A DNA stretch of 64,000 nt. Origin: Sphaerisporangium flaviroseum. Its GTDB lineage: Bacteria > Actinomycetota > Actinomycetes > Streptosporangiales > Streptosporangiaceae. The translations under genes and the position numbers were made by a program. This document shows positions 7,734 to 15,451 of this stretch, piece after piece; positions within the stretch are counted from its first letter, which is position 1, and each line of letters opens with the position of its first letter. The stretch spans positions 620,001-684,000 of the forward strand of contig NZ_BAAAZR010000001.1 of NCBI RefSeq assembly GCF_039537005.1, written 5' to 3'. The notes under the pieces were generated by a model. The model saw only the letters and a list, made by a program, of their open reading frames with translations, did not search any database and had not been told where the DNA came from.

Positions 7734-8763
7734 GTCCGTACGCGGGGAGGGCACCGCCGAGGTGCCCTCCACCGCGCCTGCGACCTACTCCACGAAGCGG
7801 ACGTCGTGGCTGCGCGATCCGGCCCGGCGCCCCGGGTGGTTCGCCGATCTTTCGATGCTGCCCGCGCTGGTCGCCCTCATCGCGGTGCTGAGCCTGCTCA
7901 CCGACGGATTGCTGACGCCTTCGAACATCGTCAACGTGTTCAGCCAGTCCGCCGTGGTCGCGATCGCGGCGATCGGCGCGACCTTCGTCATCCTGACCGG
8001 CGGCATCGACCTGTCCACCGGAAGCGTGATCGGCGCCGGCGGGGTCGCGGGCGCCTGGATCATCACCGGCACGGGTAATGTCCCGGCAGGCGTCGCGGCA
8101 GGACTGCTCACCGGAACCGCGATCGGTCTCGTGATCGGAGCCGTCGTGGCGAGGCTGCCTGTCGTCCCGTTCGCCGTGACCCTTGCCGCGCTCTACGTCG
8201 TGAGCGGTGGGACCACGCTGCTCAGCCATGGCAGGACGATCGCCCCGGTCCCCTCCGGGTTCATCGGCTTCAGCATCGATGGGCCCGGTGGGGTTCCGTA
8301 CTCCGTGTGGCTGGCCGTCGTGCTCTACGCCCTCGCGCAACTCGTCCTGACCCGCACCGCGTGGGGAAGGCGTGTCCTGCACGTCGGAGCGAATGCCGAG
8401 GTCGCTCGCGTCAGCGGCGTCAGCGTCACCCGAACCAAGGCGAGCGTCTACGCCGTCGCGGGCCTGTTCTCCGCGATCGCCGGCATCGTCCTGACCTCCG
8501 GGCTCGCCGGAGCGGGCGCGAGCATGGGCGGCCCGCTGCTGCTGAACATCGTGGGCGCCGTCGTGCTGGGCGGCACGGGCCTGACCGGCGGGCGGGGCAG
8601 CCTGCTGCGCACCGGCATCGGCGTGCTCTTCCTCGGATTTCTCTCCAACGGTATGAGCCTGCTCGGCCTGGCCTCTTTCGACCAGCAGATCGTCACCGGC
8701 GTCATCATCTTCCTCGCCGCCTCCGCTGATGGACTCCACCGCCGGCTGAAGCGCGGCCCCTGA
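7723..8763 (+). CDS. sugar ABC transporter permease (RbsC type), second copy
   Basis: 346 residues from GTG 7723, overlapping the binding-protein gene by 11 bases. A hydrophilic 40-residue N terminus precedes the membrane domain, which has a GIDLSTGS signature and a GGTGLTGGRGS motif. With the first permease it would make a heterodimer, as in rhamnose-type (RhaP/RhaQ) and AI-2-type importers that have two permease genes. The order ATPase, permease, binding protein, permease is less usual than having the permeases adjacent. Confidence 0.88.
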   Translation: MLPESVRGEGTAEVPSTAPATYSTKRTSWLRDPARRPGWFADLSMLPALVALIAVLSLLTDGLLTPSNIVNVFSQSAVVAIAAIGATFVILTGGIDLSTGSVIGAGGVAGAWIITGTGNVPAGVAAGLLTGTAIGLVIGAVVARLPVVPFAVTLAALYVVSGGTTLLSHGRTIAPVPSGFIGFSIDGPGGVPYSVWLAVVLYALAQLVLTRTAWGRRVLHVGANAEVARVSGVSVTRTKASVYAVAGLFSAIAGIVLTSGLAGAGASMGGPLLLNIVGAVVLGGTGLTGGRGSLLRTGIGVLFLGFLSNGMSLLGLASFDQQIVTGVIIFLAASADGLHRRLKRGP

Positions 8764-8918
8764 TAATCAATGACATTCGCGGCACGGATCGGCGAGTTCC
8801 GAAAAACGCTATCGACGCCCTAAAAAATCGTGGATACGTTCATTTCAATCTTGTTACGGCGCGCTCGGCGATTCGTACTCATCCGCCATTGTCGGCGCGC
8901 CAAGCGGAAAGGATGCCA

Positions 8919-10427
8919 ATGCCGCGCCCCCGTCCCCCCCAATCCGTCCGCGCTCGAATCCGCCTCGGCCGCCGCACATTAGCCTGGGTGCCGGCCGCAC
9001 TCATGACACTGGTCATGACACTGGTCATGACACCGCTCCTGGCCGTGCCCGGCGTAGCGTCGGCCGCCGCGGAACCCGGCCTCGACCCCAGCCAGTTCCA
9101 AGGCGTGCACTGGTCCCGCCTCGGCGACAACTTCACCTTCGACCGGCTCGTCCTGCAGGGACTGTCCGCGAACGACGACTACAACGCGGCCAGAAGCAAG
9201 GCCGACGCCATGTTCGCCACGTTCCAGAGCGACCTGGGCGCCAACACCGTCCGGCTGCCGATCAACCCCGCCACCACGGTCTGGAACACCTACAACGGCG
9301 TCATCGACGCCGCGACGGCCAGGGGCTTCAAGGTCGTCCTGTCCTACTGGGTGGAAGACGGGAGCAACAAGGTCGTCGACGGTTACCTGCCCACCTGGAA
9401 CCGGATGTGGGACACCCTCACCGCCAGGTACGTGAACAACCCCCAGATCTATTTCGACCCGATAAACGAGCCCATCGGATTCACCACCCCCCAGTGGCTG
9501 GACTTCGCCGCCAATTGGATAGCCCGCGTGAGTTCCGCCGGCTTTCCCAGGAACCGGATGCTCATCGAGGGCGCCCAAGCCGACGGCGGCGGCTGGGGAT
9601 CCGACCTGAGGCCGCTGTGCAACGACTCCCGATTCGCCGGGACCTACCTCGCGATGCACCGCTATGCCTTTCCCTATGCCGCGAGGACCTATGACCAGTG
9701 GGTCAACGACATCAAGACCTATATGGGAAACTGCCCCGCACGCACCATCGTGGAGGAGTTCGGCGCGGACGCCGACAACGGCATCAACTACAATGCCACC
9801 CCGAGCGCCTCGACCCCCAAAGAGGTCGCGTTCCTGCGCGCCATCACCGACGTCATCCGCGAATACCGCCTGGGCGCGATCTGGTGCCACGGCGTCGGCG
9901 GCAGGACCACGAGCCCGGACCACGACTCGCTCAATATCCTGAGACTCTACAGCGGGTTCTACGGCGGCACCGGCAATTTGCCGCTGTGGACGCCGAACCC
10001 CACGGCGACCGACCGTCTCAAATACGCCTGGGGCAGGTCCGTCTCGGCTACGACCCAGCTGCGAAACGTCTTCTACAATAGGTGCCTCGACGTACCCGGC
10101 AATTCACACAACAACGATGTCCGGCTCCAGGTCTCGGACTGCCGGAACGGCGACAACCAGCGATGGACCAGGCAGGCCAACGGCACGATCACCGTCTACA
10201 ACGGCACGAAATGCCTGGACGCCTTCGGCTTCGGCAAGACCAACGGCACCCGTGTGGTCATCCACGACTGCTTGGGCAACGCCAACCAGAAGTGGCTCTT
10301 CTTCTCCGACGGGACGATCCGCGGAGTCGACTCCAAGCTCTGCCTGGACGCCGACCTGTACAGCGCCCAGAACGTCCAACTGTGGTCCTGCGGGAACGGC
10401 AACAACCAGAAGTGGCAGCTCCTCTGA
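8919..10427 (+). CDS. secreted GH5-family glycoside hydrolase with C-terminal CBM13
   Basis: 502 residues from ATG 8919, chosen because GGAAAGG ends 6 bases upstream; ATG 8913 touches that site and TTG 8889 lies before it. A long Arg-rich signal peptide contains a perfect tandem repeat (MTLVMTLVMT, three copies of ATGACACTGGTC-like DNA at 9003-9035). The catalytic domain has the GH5 hallmarks: FDPINEP with the acid/base Glu near residue 184 and VEEFG with the nucleophile Glu near residue 280. A ricin-type trefoil with three QxW repeats fills the last 150 residues. It probably acts on beta-1,4-glucan or mannan outside the cell. It follows the sugar importer by 155 bases and may feed it. Confidence 0.88.
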   Translation: MPRPRPPQSVRARIRLGRRTLAWVPAALMTLVMTLVMTPLLAVPGVASAAAEPGLDPSQFQGVHWSRLGDNFTFDRLVLQGLSANDDYNAARSKADAMFATFQSDLGANTVRLPINPATTVWNTYNGVIDAATARGFKVVLSYWVEDGSNKVVDGYLPTWNRMWDTLTARYVNNPQIYFDPINEPIGFTTPQWLDFAANWIARVSSAGFPRNRMLIEGAQADGGGWGSDLRPLCNDSRFAGTYLAMHRYAFPYAARTYDQWVNDIKTYMGNCPARTIVEEFGADADNGINYNATPSASTPKEVAFLRAITDVIREYRLGAIWCHGVGGRTTSPDHDSLNILRLYSGFYGGTGNLPLWTPNPTATDRLKYAWGRSVSATTQLRNVFYNRCLDVPGNSHNNDVRLQVSDCRNGDNQRWTRQANGTITVYNGTKCLDAFGFGKTNGTRVVIHDCLGNANQKWLFFSDGTIRGVDSKLCLDADLYSAQNVQLWSCGNGNNQKWQLL

Positions 10428-10441
10428 CGGGGACGCGCGAA

Positions 10442-10473
10442 GGCCGGTCTCGGATCGAGGTCCGCGACCGGCC
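10442..10473. terminator. hairpin between convergent GH5 and FAH genes
   Basis: GGCCGGTC at 10442-10449 pairs with GACCGGCC at 10466-10473, and an inner CGGA/TCCG pair extends the stem. The position between the two converging stop codons fits a bidirectional terminator. Confidence 0.6.
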
Positions 10474-10482
10474 CCCTCAGGT

Positions 10483-10804
10483 TCAGGGTGTGGCCCGGAA
10501 ATTCTGGCGCTGGCGTCCCAGGTGGTCGATCTCAAGCTCGACCACGTCCCCGGCGCGCAGGTAGGGCCGGTCCTGGCTGCCGAGGGCGACACCCGCGGGC
10601 GTGCCGGTGTTGATGACGTCGCCGGGGTTGAGGACCATGAACTGGCTGACGTACCAGATCAGGTGAGCCACGTCGAAGATCATGTCCGCGGTGGTGCCGT
10701 CCTGGCTCAGGTGCCCGTTGACCCAGAGCCGCAGGCTCAGCTTCTGCGGGTCGGGGACCTCGTCGGCGGTGAGGATCGGGCCGGCCGTGCCGCGCGAATT
10801 TCAT
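10483..10804 (-). pseudogene. fumarylacetoacetate-hydrolase-family gene collapsed by an internal deletion
   Basis: On the minus strand the start ATG 10804 gives MKFAR, the typical first residues of FAH-family hydrolases. After a few codons the sequence is out of frame with the FAH C-terminal domain, which is present from about 10790 to the stop at 10483: GPILTADEVPDP, LRLWVNG, the D-x-I-F segment and the conserved PGDVINTGTPAGV. An intact enzyme is about 280 residues; roughly 170 residues of the middle, including the metal-binding Glu residues, are missing. The parent enzyme type cleaves 2,4-diketo-3-deoxy sugar acids or related compounds, which fits the divergent sugar-acid operon. It is almost surely non-functional. 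Confidence 0.8.
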
Positions 10805-10878
10805 GTTCCCGCCTCTCTCGGACCCTGCTTGATTGTTTCGACAGACTAGCCTCAGGTATTCGGAGCAATGAGACCGTC

Positions 10879-10901
10879 ATCCGAATGTGCGTCATTCGGA
10901 T
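10879..10901. promoter_or_regulatory. perfect inverted repeat between divergent sugar-acid genes, probable operator
   Basis: ATCCGAAT at 10879-10886 and ATTCGGAT at 10894-10901 are perfect inverted repeats with a 7-base spacer. A further half site ATTCGGA lies at 10858-10864. The repeats sit in the 190-base gap between the FAH remnant and the dehydratase operon, where a regulator of both directions would bind. The LysR protein encoded at the operon's end is a candidate. Confidence 0.6.
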
Positions 10902-10995
10902 TCCGGCTCCGGCCTGCGACTATTCGTGGGACGGATGACGTCGTTCTGTTACTCGCGCTTCGTCCGGCGTCGCCCCGGGATCTAGGGTGACTTGC

Positions 10996-11076
10996 GTGAC
11001 ACCCTCTGAATCTGAACTCGAACGATTTCAGGAATACCGGTCCGGCATGTTCGCGCATTGGCTGGATCTTGGATGA
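10996..11076 (+). CDS. 26-codon ORF coupled to the dehydratase gene
   Basis: GTG 10996 opens a frame of 26 residues (MTPSESELERF... ending HWLDLG) whose TGA at 11074-11076 overlaps the dehydratase ATG 11073. It is rich in charged residues and looks protein-like. It could be a leader peptide or the surviving end of a deleted gene; the latter fits the damage seen on both sides. I do not recognise it. Confidence 0.35.
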   Translation: MTPSESELERFQEYRSGMFAHWLDLG

Positions 11077-12602
11077 CCGCGTCGATGCCGGCCGACGTCG
11101 CCGTCCCTTTGGTTCCGCTGGAGGGCGTGGACGACGTGGGCCTTGCCCGTGAGCACCTCGGCCGCGGGACGCTCGTGCGGGTGGCCGATGGCGTCGTCGC
11201 CGCGGTCGACGACATCCCGGAGGGCCACAAGGTCGCCGTGCGCGCCGTCGCCAAGGACGCGGCCGTCCGCAAGTACGGCGAGGTCATCGGCATCGCGCTG
11301 CGCGACATCCCGCCCGGCGCCCACGTTCACACGCACAACCTCGGGGTCGGGCCGCAGAGCCTCGGCCTCGCGACGGTCCCCTCCACGCCGTCGCCGTGGT
11401 CCGCGCCGGCCGTCCCGACGCGCGACCATTTCCTCGGCTACCGCAGACCTGACGGCCGGGCCGCGACCCGCAACTACCTGGCCGTGCTCCCGACGGTGAA
11501 CTGCTCCTCGACGGTGGCCCGCATGGTGGCACATGCCGCGAACGCCCAGGTCAAGGTGCCCGGTTTGGACGGGGTCATCGCCCTCACCCACGAGTTGGGC
11601 TGCGGTATGGCCGAGGGCACCGCAGGCGACGACATCCTGCGCCGCACCCTGCGCGGGTATGCCGGGCACGCGAACATCGCCGGTGTCGTGATGGTCAGTC
11701 TGGGCTGCGAGATCAACCAGCCGGAGAACATCTTCGGCGGCGGCCTGGCCGTCGAGACCCTCTCCATCCAGGACCTGGGCGGTACGGCCGCCACCGTCAA
11801 CGCCGCCTTGGAGTCCATCTCGGCGATGGCGTCGCGGCTCGCCGGCCTGCGGCGTGAGCCCATTCCGGTCGGCGAACTGATACTGGGATTGCAGTGCGGC
11901 GGCAGCGACGCCTACTCCGGGCTGACGGCCAATCCGACATTGGGCGTGGCCGCCGATCTGCTGGTGGCCGCCGGTGGCCGGGTCGTCCTCGGTGAGACTC
12001 CCGAGATCTACGGTGCCGAGCACATGCTGCGCACGCGGGCCGCCGCGCCCGAGGCCGCCCGCCGCGTCGACGAGCTGATCGCCTGGTGGCAGGCCTATAC
12101 GGCGAGCAATGACGCGGAGCTGGACAACAACCCGTCCAGGGGCAACCGGGACGGTGGCATCACGACGATCTGGGAGAAGTCGCTCGGTGCGGTCCTGAAG
12201 GGCGGGACGAGCCCGCTCAACGACGTGGTCGCCTACGCCGCCCCGGTCATCGCCCCGGGGCTGACCTTCATGGACACCCCCGGGTACGACCCGGTGTCGG
12301 CGACCGGCATGGTCGCCGGCGGGGCCAACCTGCTGGCGTTCACGACCGGCCGGGGATCGGTCTTCGGGTCACGCCCGACTCCCTGTCTCAAGATCACCAC
12401 GACGACCCGGTTGTACGAGCACATGCGCGCCGACATGGACTTCGACGCGGGCCCGGCGATGTCGCGGGAAGACCAGATCCGTTATGGAATCCTGCTGTTC
12501 GAGGCCCTGGTCGACATGGCGTCGGGTACGCCGAGCAAGTCCGAGGCGCTCGGCTTCGGCACCGAGGAGATCGTGCCGTGGCGGATGGGAGCCGTAGTAT
12601 GA
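11073..12602 (+). CDS. UxaA/altronate-dehydratase-family sugar-acid dehydratase
   Basis: 509 residues with the two-part UxaA layout: an N-terminal SAF-like domain (about residues 15-90, with VHTHNLG) and a C-terminal UxaA domain starting at FLGYRRPDGRAATRNY. Conserved stretches include THELGCGM, GLQCGGSDAYSG, FGSRPTPCLKI and NPSRGN. These enzymes remove water from aldonic or uronic acids (altronate, galactarate, L-fuconate) to give 2-keto-3-deoxy acids. The start ATG 11073 overlaps a 26-codon ORF; ATG 11085 is an alternative. It is the first large gene of a chain of ATGA-coupled genes reaching the LysR gene at 16509. In this setting a deoxyhexonate such as L-fuconate is my preferred substrate (inference). 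Confidence 0.85.
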   Translation: MTASMPADVAVPLVPLEGVDDVGLAREHLGRGTLVRVADGVVAAVDDIPEGHKVAVRAVAKDAAVRKYGEVIGIALRDIPPGAHVHTHNLGVGPQSLGLATVPSTPSPWSAPAVPTRDHFLGYRRPDGRAATRNYLAVLPTVNCSSTVARMVAHAANAQVKVPGLDGVIALTHELGCGMAEGTAGDDILRRTLRGYAGHANIAGVVMVSLGCEINQPENIFGGGLAVETLSIQDLGGTAATVNAALESISAMASRLAGLRREPIPVGELILGLQCGGSDAYSGLTANPTLGVAADLLVAAGGRVVLGETPEIYGAEHMLRTRAAAPEAARRVDELIAWWQAYTASNDAELDNNPSRGNRDGGITTIWEKSLGAVLKGGTSPLNDVVAYAAPVIAPGLTFMDTPGYDPVSATGMVAGGANLLAFTTGRGSVFGSRPTPCLKITTTTRLYEHMRADMDFDAGPAMSREDQIRYGILLFEALVDMASGTPSKSEALGFGTEEIVPWRMGAVV

Positions 12603-13486
12603 CGTCGGTTTTCTGGGACGGCCGGGCCACCTTGGGCGAGGGGCCGCTGTGGGACGCGCGGATCGACGCCCTGCACTGGGTGGACATCGTCGAAGGAACC
12701 GTCTACACCCAGGCCGCCGACGCCGAGCGTCCGGCCAGGATCCACGTCGGGGCCCAGGTCGGCTGCCTCGGCCTCACCGACGATCCGCATGTGCTCGTCG
12801 CCGCCATGCGTACCGGCTGGCATCTCCTGGACGTCCGTACCGGCGACCGCGCGTTCCTGGCCGACCCCGAGGCGGACCGCCCGGCCTGCCGGTTCAACGA
12901 CGGGTCGGTCGACCCCGCCGGGCGGTTCTGGACCGGTTCGCTGGAGGACGGCGAGACGCGGCGCGAGGGCCGGCTCTACCGATTGGACGCCGACGGCGCC
13001 TACACCGTCGTGGACGAGGGCTTCTACTGCCCCAACGGCATCGACTGGTCGCCGGACGGGCGGTGGATGTACTTCGTCGACTCCCGCGACGACGTGATCT
13101 ACCGGTACGCCTTCGACGTCGAGTCAGGGGAGGCGACGGCTCGTCAGGTCTTCGCGGACACCTCGGCGCTCCCCGGCATCCCCGACGGGCTCCGCGTCGA
13201 CGCCGCGGGTGACGTCTGGTGCGCCTTCTGGGACGGAGCCCACGTGACCCGCTTCACCTCCGGCGGCGCCGTGGCCGAGCGGGTGGGGGTTCCGGTCATC
13301 CGTCCGACGAGCATCGCCTTCGGCGGGCCGCGGCTCCAGACGATGTACATCACCTCGGCGTCCATCGGCCTCACCTCCTCCCAGCTGGACATGCGGCCGC
13401 CGGCAGGGGCGGTACTGCGGCATGACGTCGACACCCCGGGACGGCCGTCGACCCCCTTCCGCTTCGCACGAGAGGTCATCGCATGA
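12599..13486 (+). CDS. SMP-30/gluconolactonase-family sugar lactonase
   Basis: 295 residues from ATG 12599, which overlaps the dehydratase stop by ATGA. It is a six-bladed propeller of the SMP-30/Gnl/RGN family. The metal ligands are visible: Glu in LGEGPLWD near the N terminus, Asn in CPNGIDWSPDG and Asp in GIPDGLRVD. CRFNDGSVDPAGRFW is the family's most conserved stretch. It would hydrolyse the sugar lactone made by the dehydrogenase to the free acid that the dehydratase uses. Length and motifs are complete. Confidence 0.87.
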   Translation: MTSVFWDGRATLGEGPLWDARIDALHWVDIVEGTVYTQAADAERPARIHVGAQVGCLGLTDDPHVLVAAMRTGWHLLDVRTGDRAFLADPEADRPACRFNDGSVDPAGRFWTGSLEDGETRREGRLYRLDADGAYTVVDEGFYCPNGIDWSPDGRWMYFVDSRDDVIYRYAFDVESGEATARQVFADTSALPGIPDGLRVDAAGDVWCAFWDGAHVTRFTSGGAVAERVGVPVIRPTSIAFGGPRLQTMYITSASIGLTSSQLDMRPPAGAVLRHDVDTPGRPSTPFRFAREVIA

Positions 13487-14241
13487 GATTCGGCGAGAAG
13501 GTCGCCGTCGTCACCGGCGCCGACTCCGGCATCGGCCGGGCGACGGCGGTCCGGCTCCTGCGCGAGGGAGCCACGGTGGTGGCGGTCGACCTGAAGCACA
13601 CCAGGCCGTGGCCGGACCACGACAAGGGACGCCTTCGCCCGCTCGACCTGGACGTCGCGGACCTGGACGCGGCGCAGTCGCTGGAAAAGTACCTGCGCGG
13701 GGAGTTCCAGCAGGTCGACGTGCTGGCCAACGTCGCCGGAATCCTGCGTATCGCACCCTTCCTTCAGGTCTCACGGGCCGACTGGGATCGCGTCGTCGCG
13801 GTGAACCTGACAGGGGTCTTCTTCCTGTGCCAGGCCGTCGCTCGCATCATGGTCGACCACGGCACGCCCGGCCGCATCGTCAACGTCTCCTCGGTCCACG
13901 CCGTGGTCTCCGAGCCGAACGCCGCGCCGTACACGGCGACCAAAGGCGGGCTCGAGGCGATGACCCGCACGATGGCATCGGAGCTGGCCCCCCACGGCAT
14001 CACCGTGAACTGCGTACGGCCGGGCGCCACCCGGACCAAGATGAGCGAGCCCATCTACACCCCCGAGATCGTCAGCTCTCTGACCGCGAAGATCCCGCTG
14101 GGGAAGATCGCGCCACCCGAGTGGGTGGCGGCCGCCATCGTCTACCTCGCGTCAGAAGAGGCGTGCTACACCACGGGCGCCTGCCTGGACGTCGACGGCG
14201 GATACGCCATGGACGGTTCGCTGCCCGGAACGGCGTACTGA
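13483..14241 (+). CDS. SDR-family sugar or sugar-acid dehydrogenase (first)
   Basis: 252 residues, classical short-chain dehydrogenase. It has the cofactor motif TGADSGIG (about residues 12-19), an NVAG motif, catalytic Ser in NVSSVHA and Tyr-x3-Lys in YTATKGG, and a DGGYAMDG end. An acidic residue after strand beta2 (VVAVDLKH) suggests NAD over NADP. The start overlaps the lactonase stop by ATGA. In L-fucose/L-rhamnose pathways one SDR oxidises the sugar to the lactone and a second oxidises the 2-keto-3-deoxy acid; I cannot tell which this one is. Confidence 0.87.
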   Translation: MRFGEKVAVVTGADSGIGRATAVRLLREGATVVAVDLKHTRPWPDHDKGRLRPLDLDVADLDAAQSLEKYLRGEFQQVDVLANVAGILRIAPFLQVSRADWDRVVAVNLTGVFFLCQAVARIMVDHGTPGRIVNVSSVHAVVSEPNAAPYTATKGGLEAMTRTMASELAPHGITVNCVRPGATRTKMSEPIYTPEIVSSLTAKIPLGKIAPPEWVAAAIVYLASEEACYTTGACLDVDGGYAMDGSLPGTAY

Positions 14242-14993
14242 TGGGCACCGTCGCCGTGGTGACGGGCGCGGCCTCCGGTATCGGCCGCGCCACCGCTCTG
14301 CGCCTGGCCCGCGAGGGCTACGAGGTCGCGATGATGGATCTCGACGTCACCGGTCTCGTCGAGACGGGCGCCCTGATCCAGCGGGCCGGTGGCCTGGCAC
14401 ACCCTTTCACCGTCGACCTGTGCGACCCGCTGGCCGTGGGGTCGGTGACCCGGGAGATCGCCGTCACCGTCGGCGCCCCGGAAGTGCTGGTGAACGTGGC
14501 CGGGATCGGCCTGTCCGCGAACGTCCTGGAGACGAGTGACGCCGACTGGAACCGCGTCATGGCGGTGAACCTCACCGGGCCGTTCCTCACCATCCGGGCG
14601 ACCCTGCCGCTGATGCTCGACCGCGGCAGCGGCGTGATCGTCAACATCGCCTCCGTCGGCGGTCAGGTGGGGCTGGCGCGCCGGGCGGCGTACTGCGCGT
14701 CCAAGGCCGGGCTGGTCGGCCTCACCCGGGCGGTCGCCGTCGACCACGCACGCGAAGGAATCCGCTGTGTGGCGATCTGCCCCGGAACCGTGGAGACCGA
14801 GTGGATCGGGAAGATCCTCGCGAACGCGGCGGATCCGGTGGCGGCCCGAGCCGCGATGGCGGCGCGGCAGTTGGACGGGCGCATGGGCGCGCCGGACGAG
14901 ATCGCGGCCATGGTCGCCTTCCTCGCGGGGCCCGAAGGCAGGTTCGTCAACGGGGCCGCACTCGTCCTCGACGGAGGGATGACGGCGGCATGA
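14241..14993 (+). CDS. SDR-family sugar or sugar-acid dehydrogenase (second)
   Basis: 250 residues from ATG 14241, sharing one base with the previous stop (TGATG). Motifs: TGAASGIG at residues 8-15, Asp at the end of strand beta2 (AMMDLD, NAD preference), NVAGIG, catalytic Ser in NIASVGG, Tyr-x3-Lys in YCASKAG, and a C-terminal LDGGM. It differs from its neighbour enough to suggest a distinct substrate, consistent with one acting on the sugar and one on the 2-keto-3-deoxy acid. Confidence 0.87.
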   Translation: MGTVAVVTGAASGIGRATALRLAREGYEVAMMDLDVTGLVETGALIQRAGGLAHPFTVDLCDPLAVGSVTREIAVTVGAPEVLVNVAGIGLSANVLETSDADWNRVMAVNLTGPFLTIRATLPLMLDRGSGVIVNIASVGGQVGLARRAAYCASKAGLVGLTRAVAVDHAREGIRCVAICPGTVETEWIGKILANAADPVAARAAMAARQLDGRMGAPDEIAAMVAFLAGPEGRFVNGAALVLDGGMTAA

Positions 14994-15451
14994 GGACGCT
15001 GACCGCCGCCCGGGCGATCTCCGCCGACCTGGGCAGGATCGTCGGTGCGCAGAACGTCAAGGTCCGCCCGGCCGCCCTGGTGCCGTACCGGACGGACGCC
15101 ACGTTCGGCTTCACCGGCGTGCCGGCGGCGGTCGTCAGGCCCGGCGGTACCGAGGAGGTGCCGCCCCGCCAGGTGATCAGTGCGCTCGGTGACCACGTCG
15201 AGGTGCCCGGCGCGTCCGACTGCTGTGGCGCGGCCGGTACGTATGCCCTCCTCAGGCGCCGCGACAGCCGGCGGGTCCTGGCTGCGAAGATGGCGGAACT
15301 GGCCGCACTTAATCTAGATTTCCTGGTTGTGGTGAACCCGGGGTGCCAGCGTCAACTGATCGCGGCGGTGCGCCGCGCTCGGCTGGGAACGCGAGTGCTC
15401 CATCTGGCGGAGCTCGTCGCCATGGCTCAGACGGCGACGGCGGACGGATGA
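14990..15451 (+). pseudogene. GlcD N terminus fused in frame to GlcF C terminus by deletion
   Basis: The 153-codon frame joins two unrelated halves. Residues 1-57 (ISADLGRIVGAQNV, YRTDATFGF, VVRPGGTEEV) are the start of an FAD-linked oxidase of the GlcD type, stopping before the FAD-binding core. From about residue 58 the sequence is the C-terminal CCG domain of a GlcF/LutA-type iron-sulfur protein (SDCCGAAGTY, VVNPGCQRQL). The join lies near 15160. The lost DNA would have held most of glcD, any gene between, and the Fe-S half of glcF. Parent enzymes oxidise glycolate or lactate, and L-lactate is the expected product of the diketo sugar pathway. It starts by ATGA overlap and cannot have the original activity. 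Confidence 0.8.

Noticed and set aside
8764..8918. Riboswitch or regulatory RNA ahead of the GH5 gene
   Set aside because: AT-richer promoter-like sequence but no conserved riboswitch motif or strong structure could be seen.
13422..14993. 523-codon frame spanning both SDR genes
   Set aside because: Only the part from 14241 is the real second SDR; the first half is an out-of-frame reading of the first SDR.
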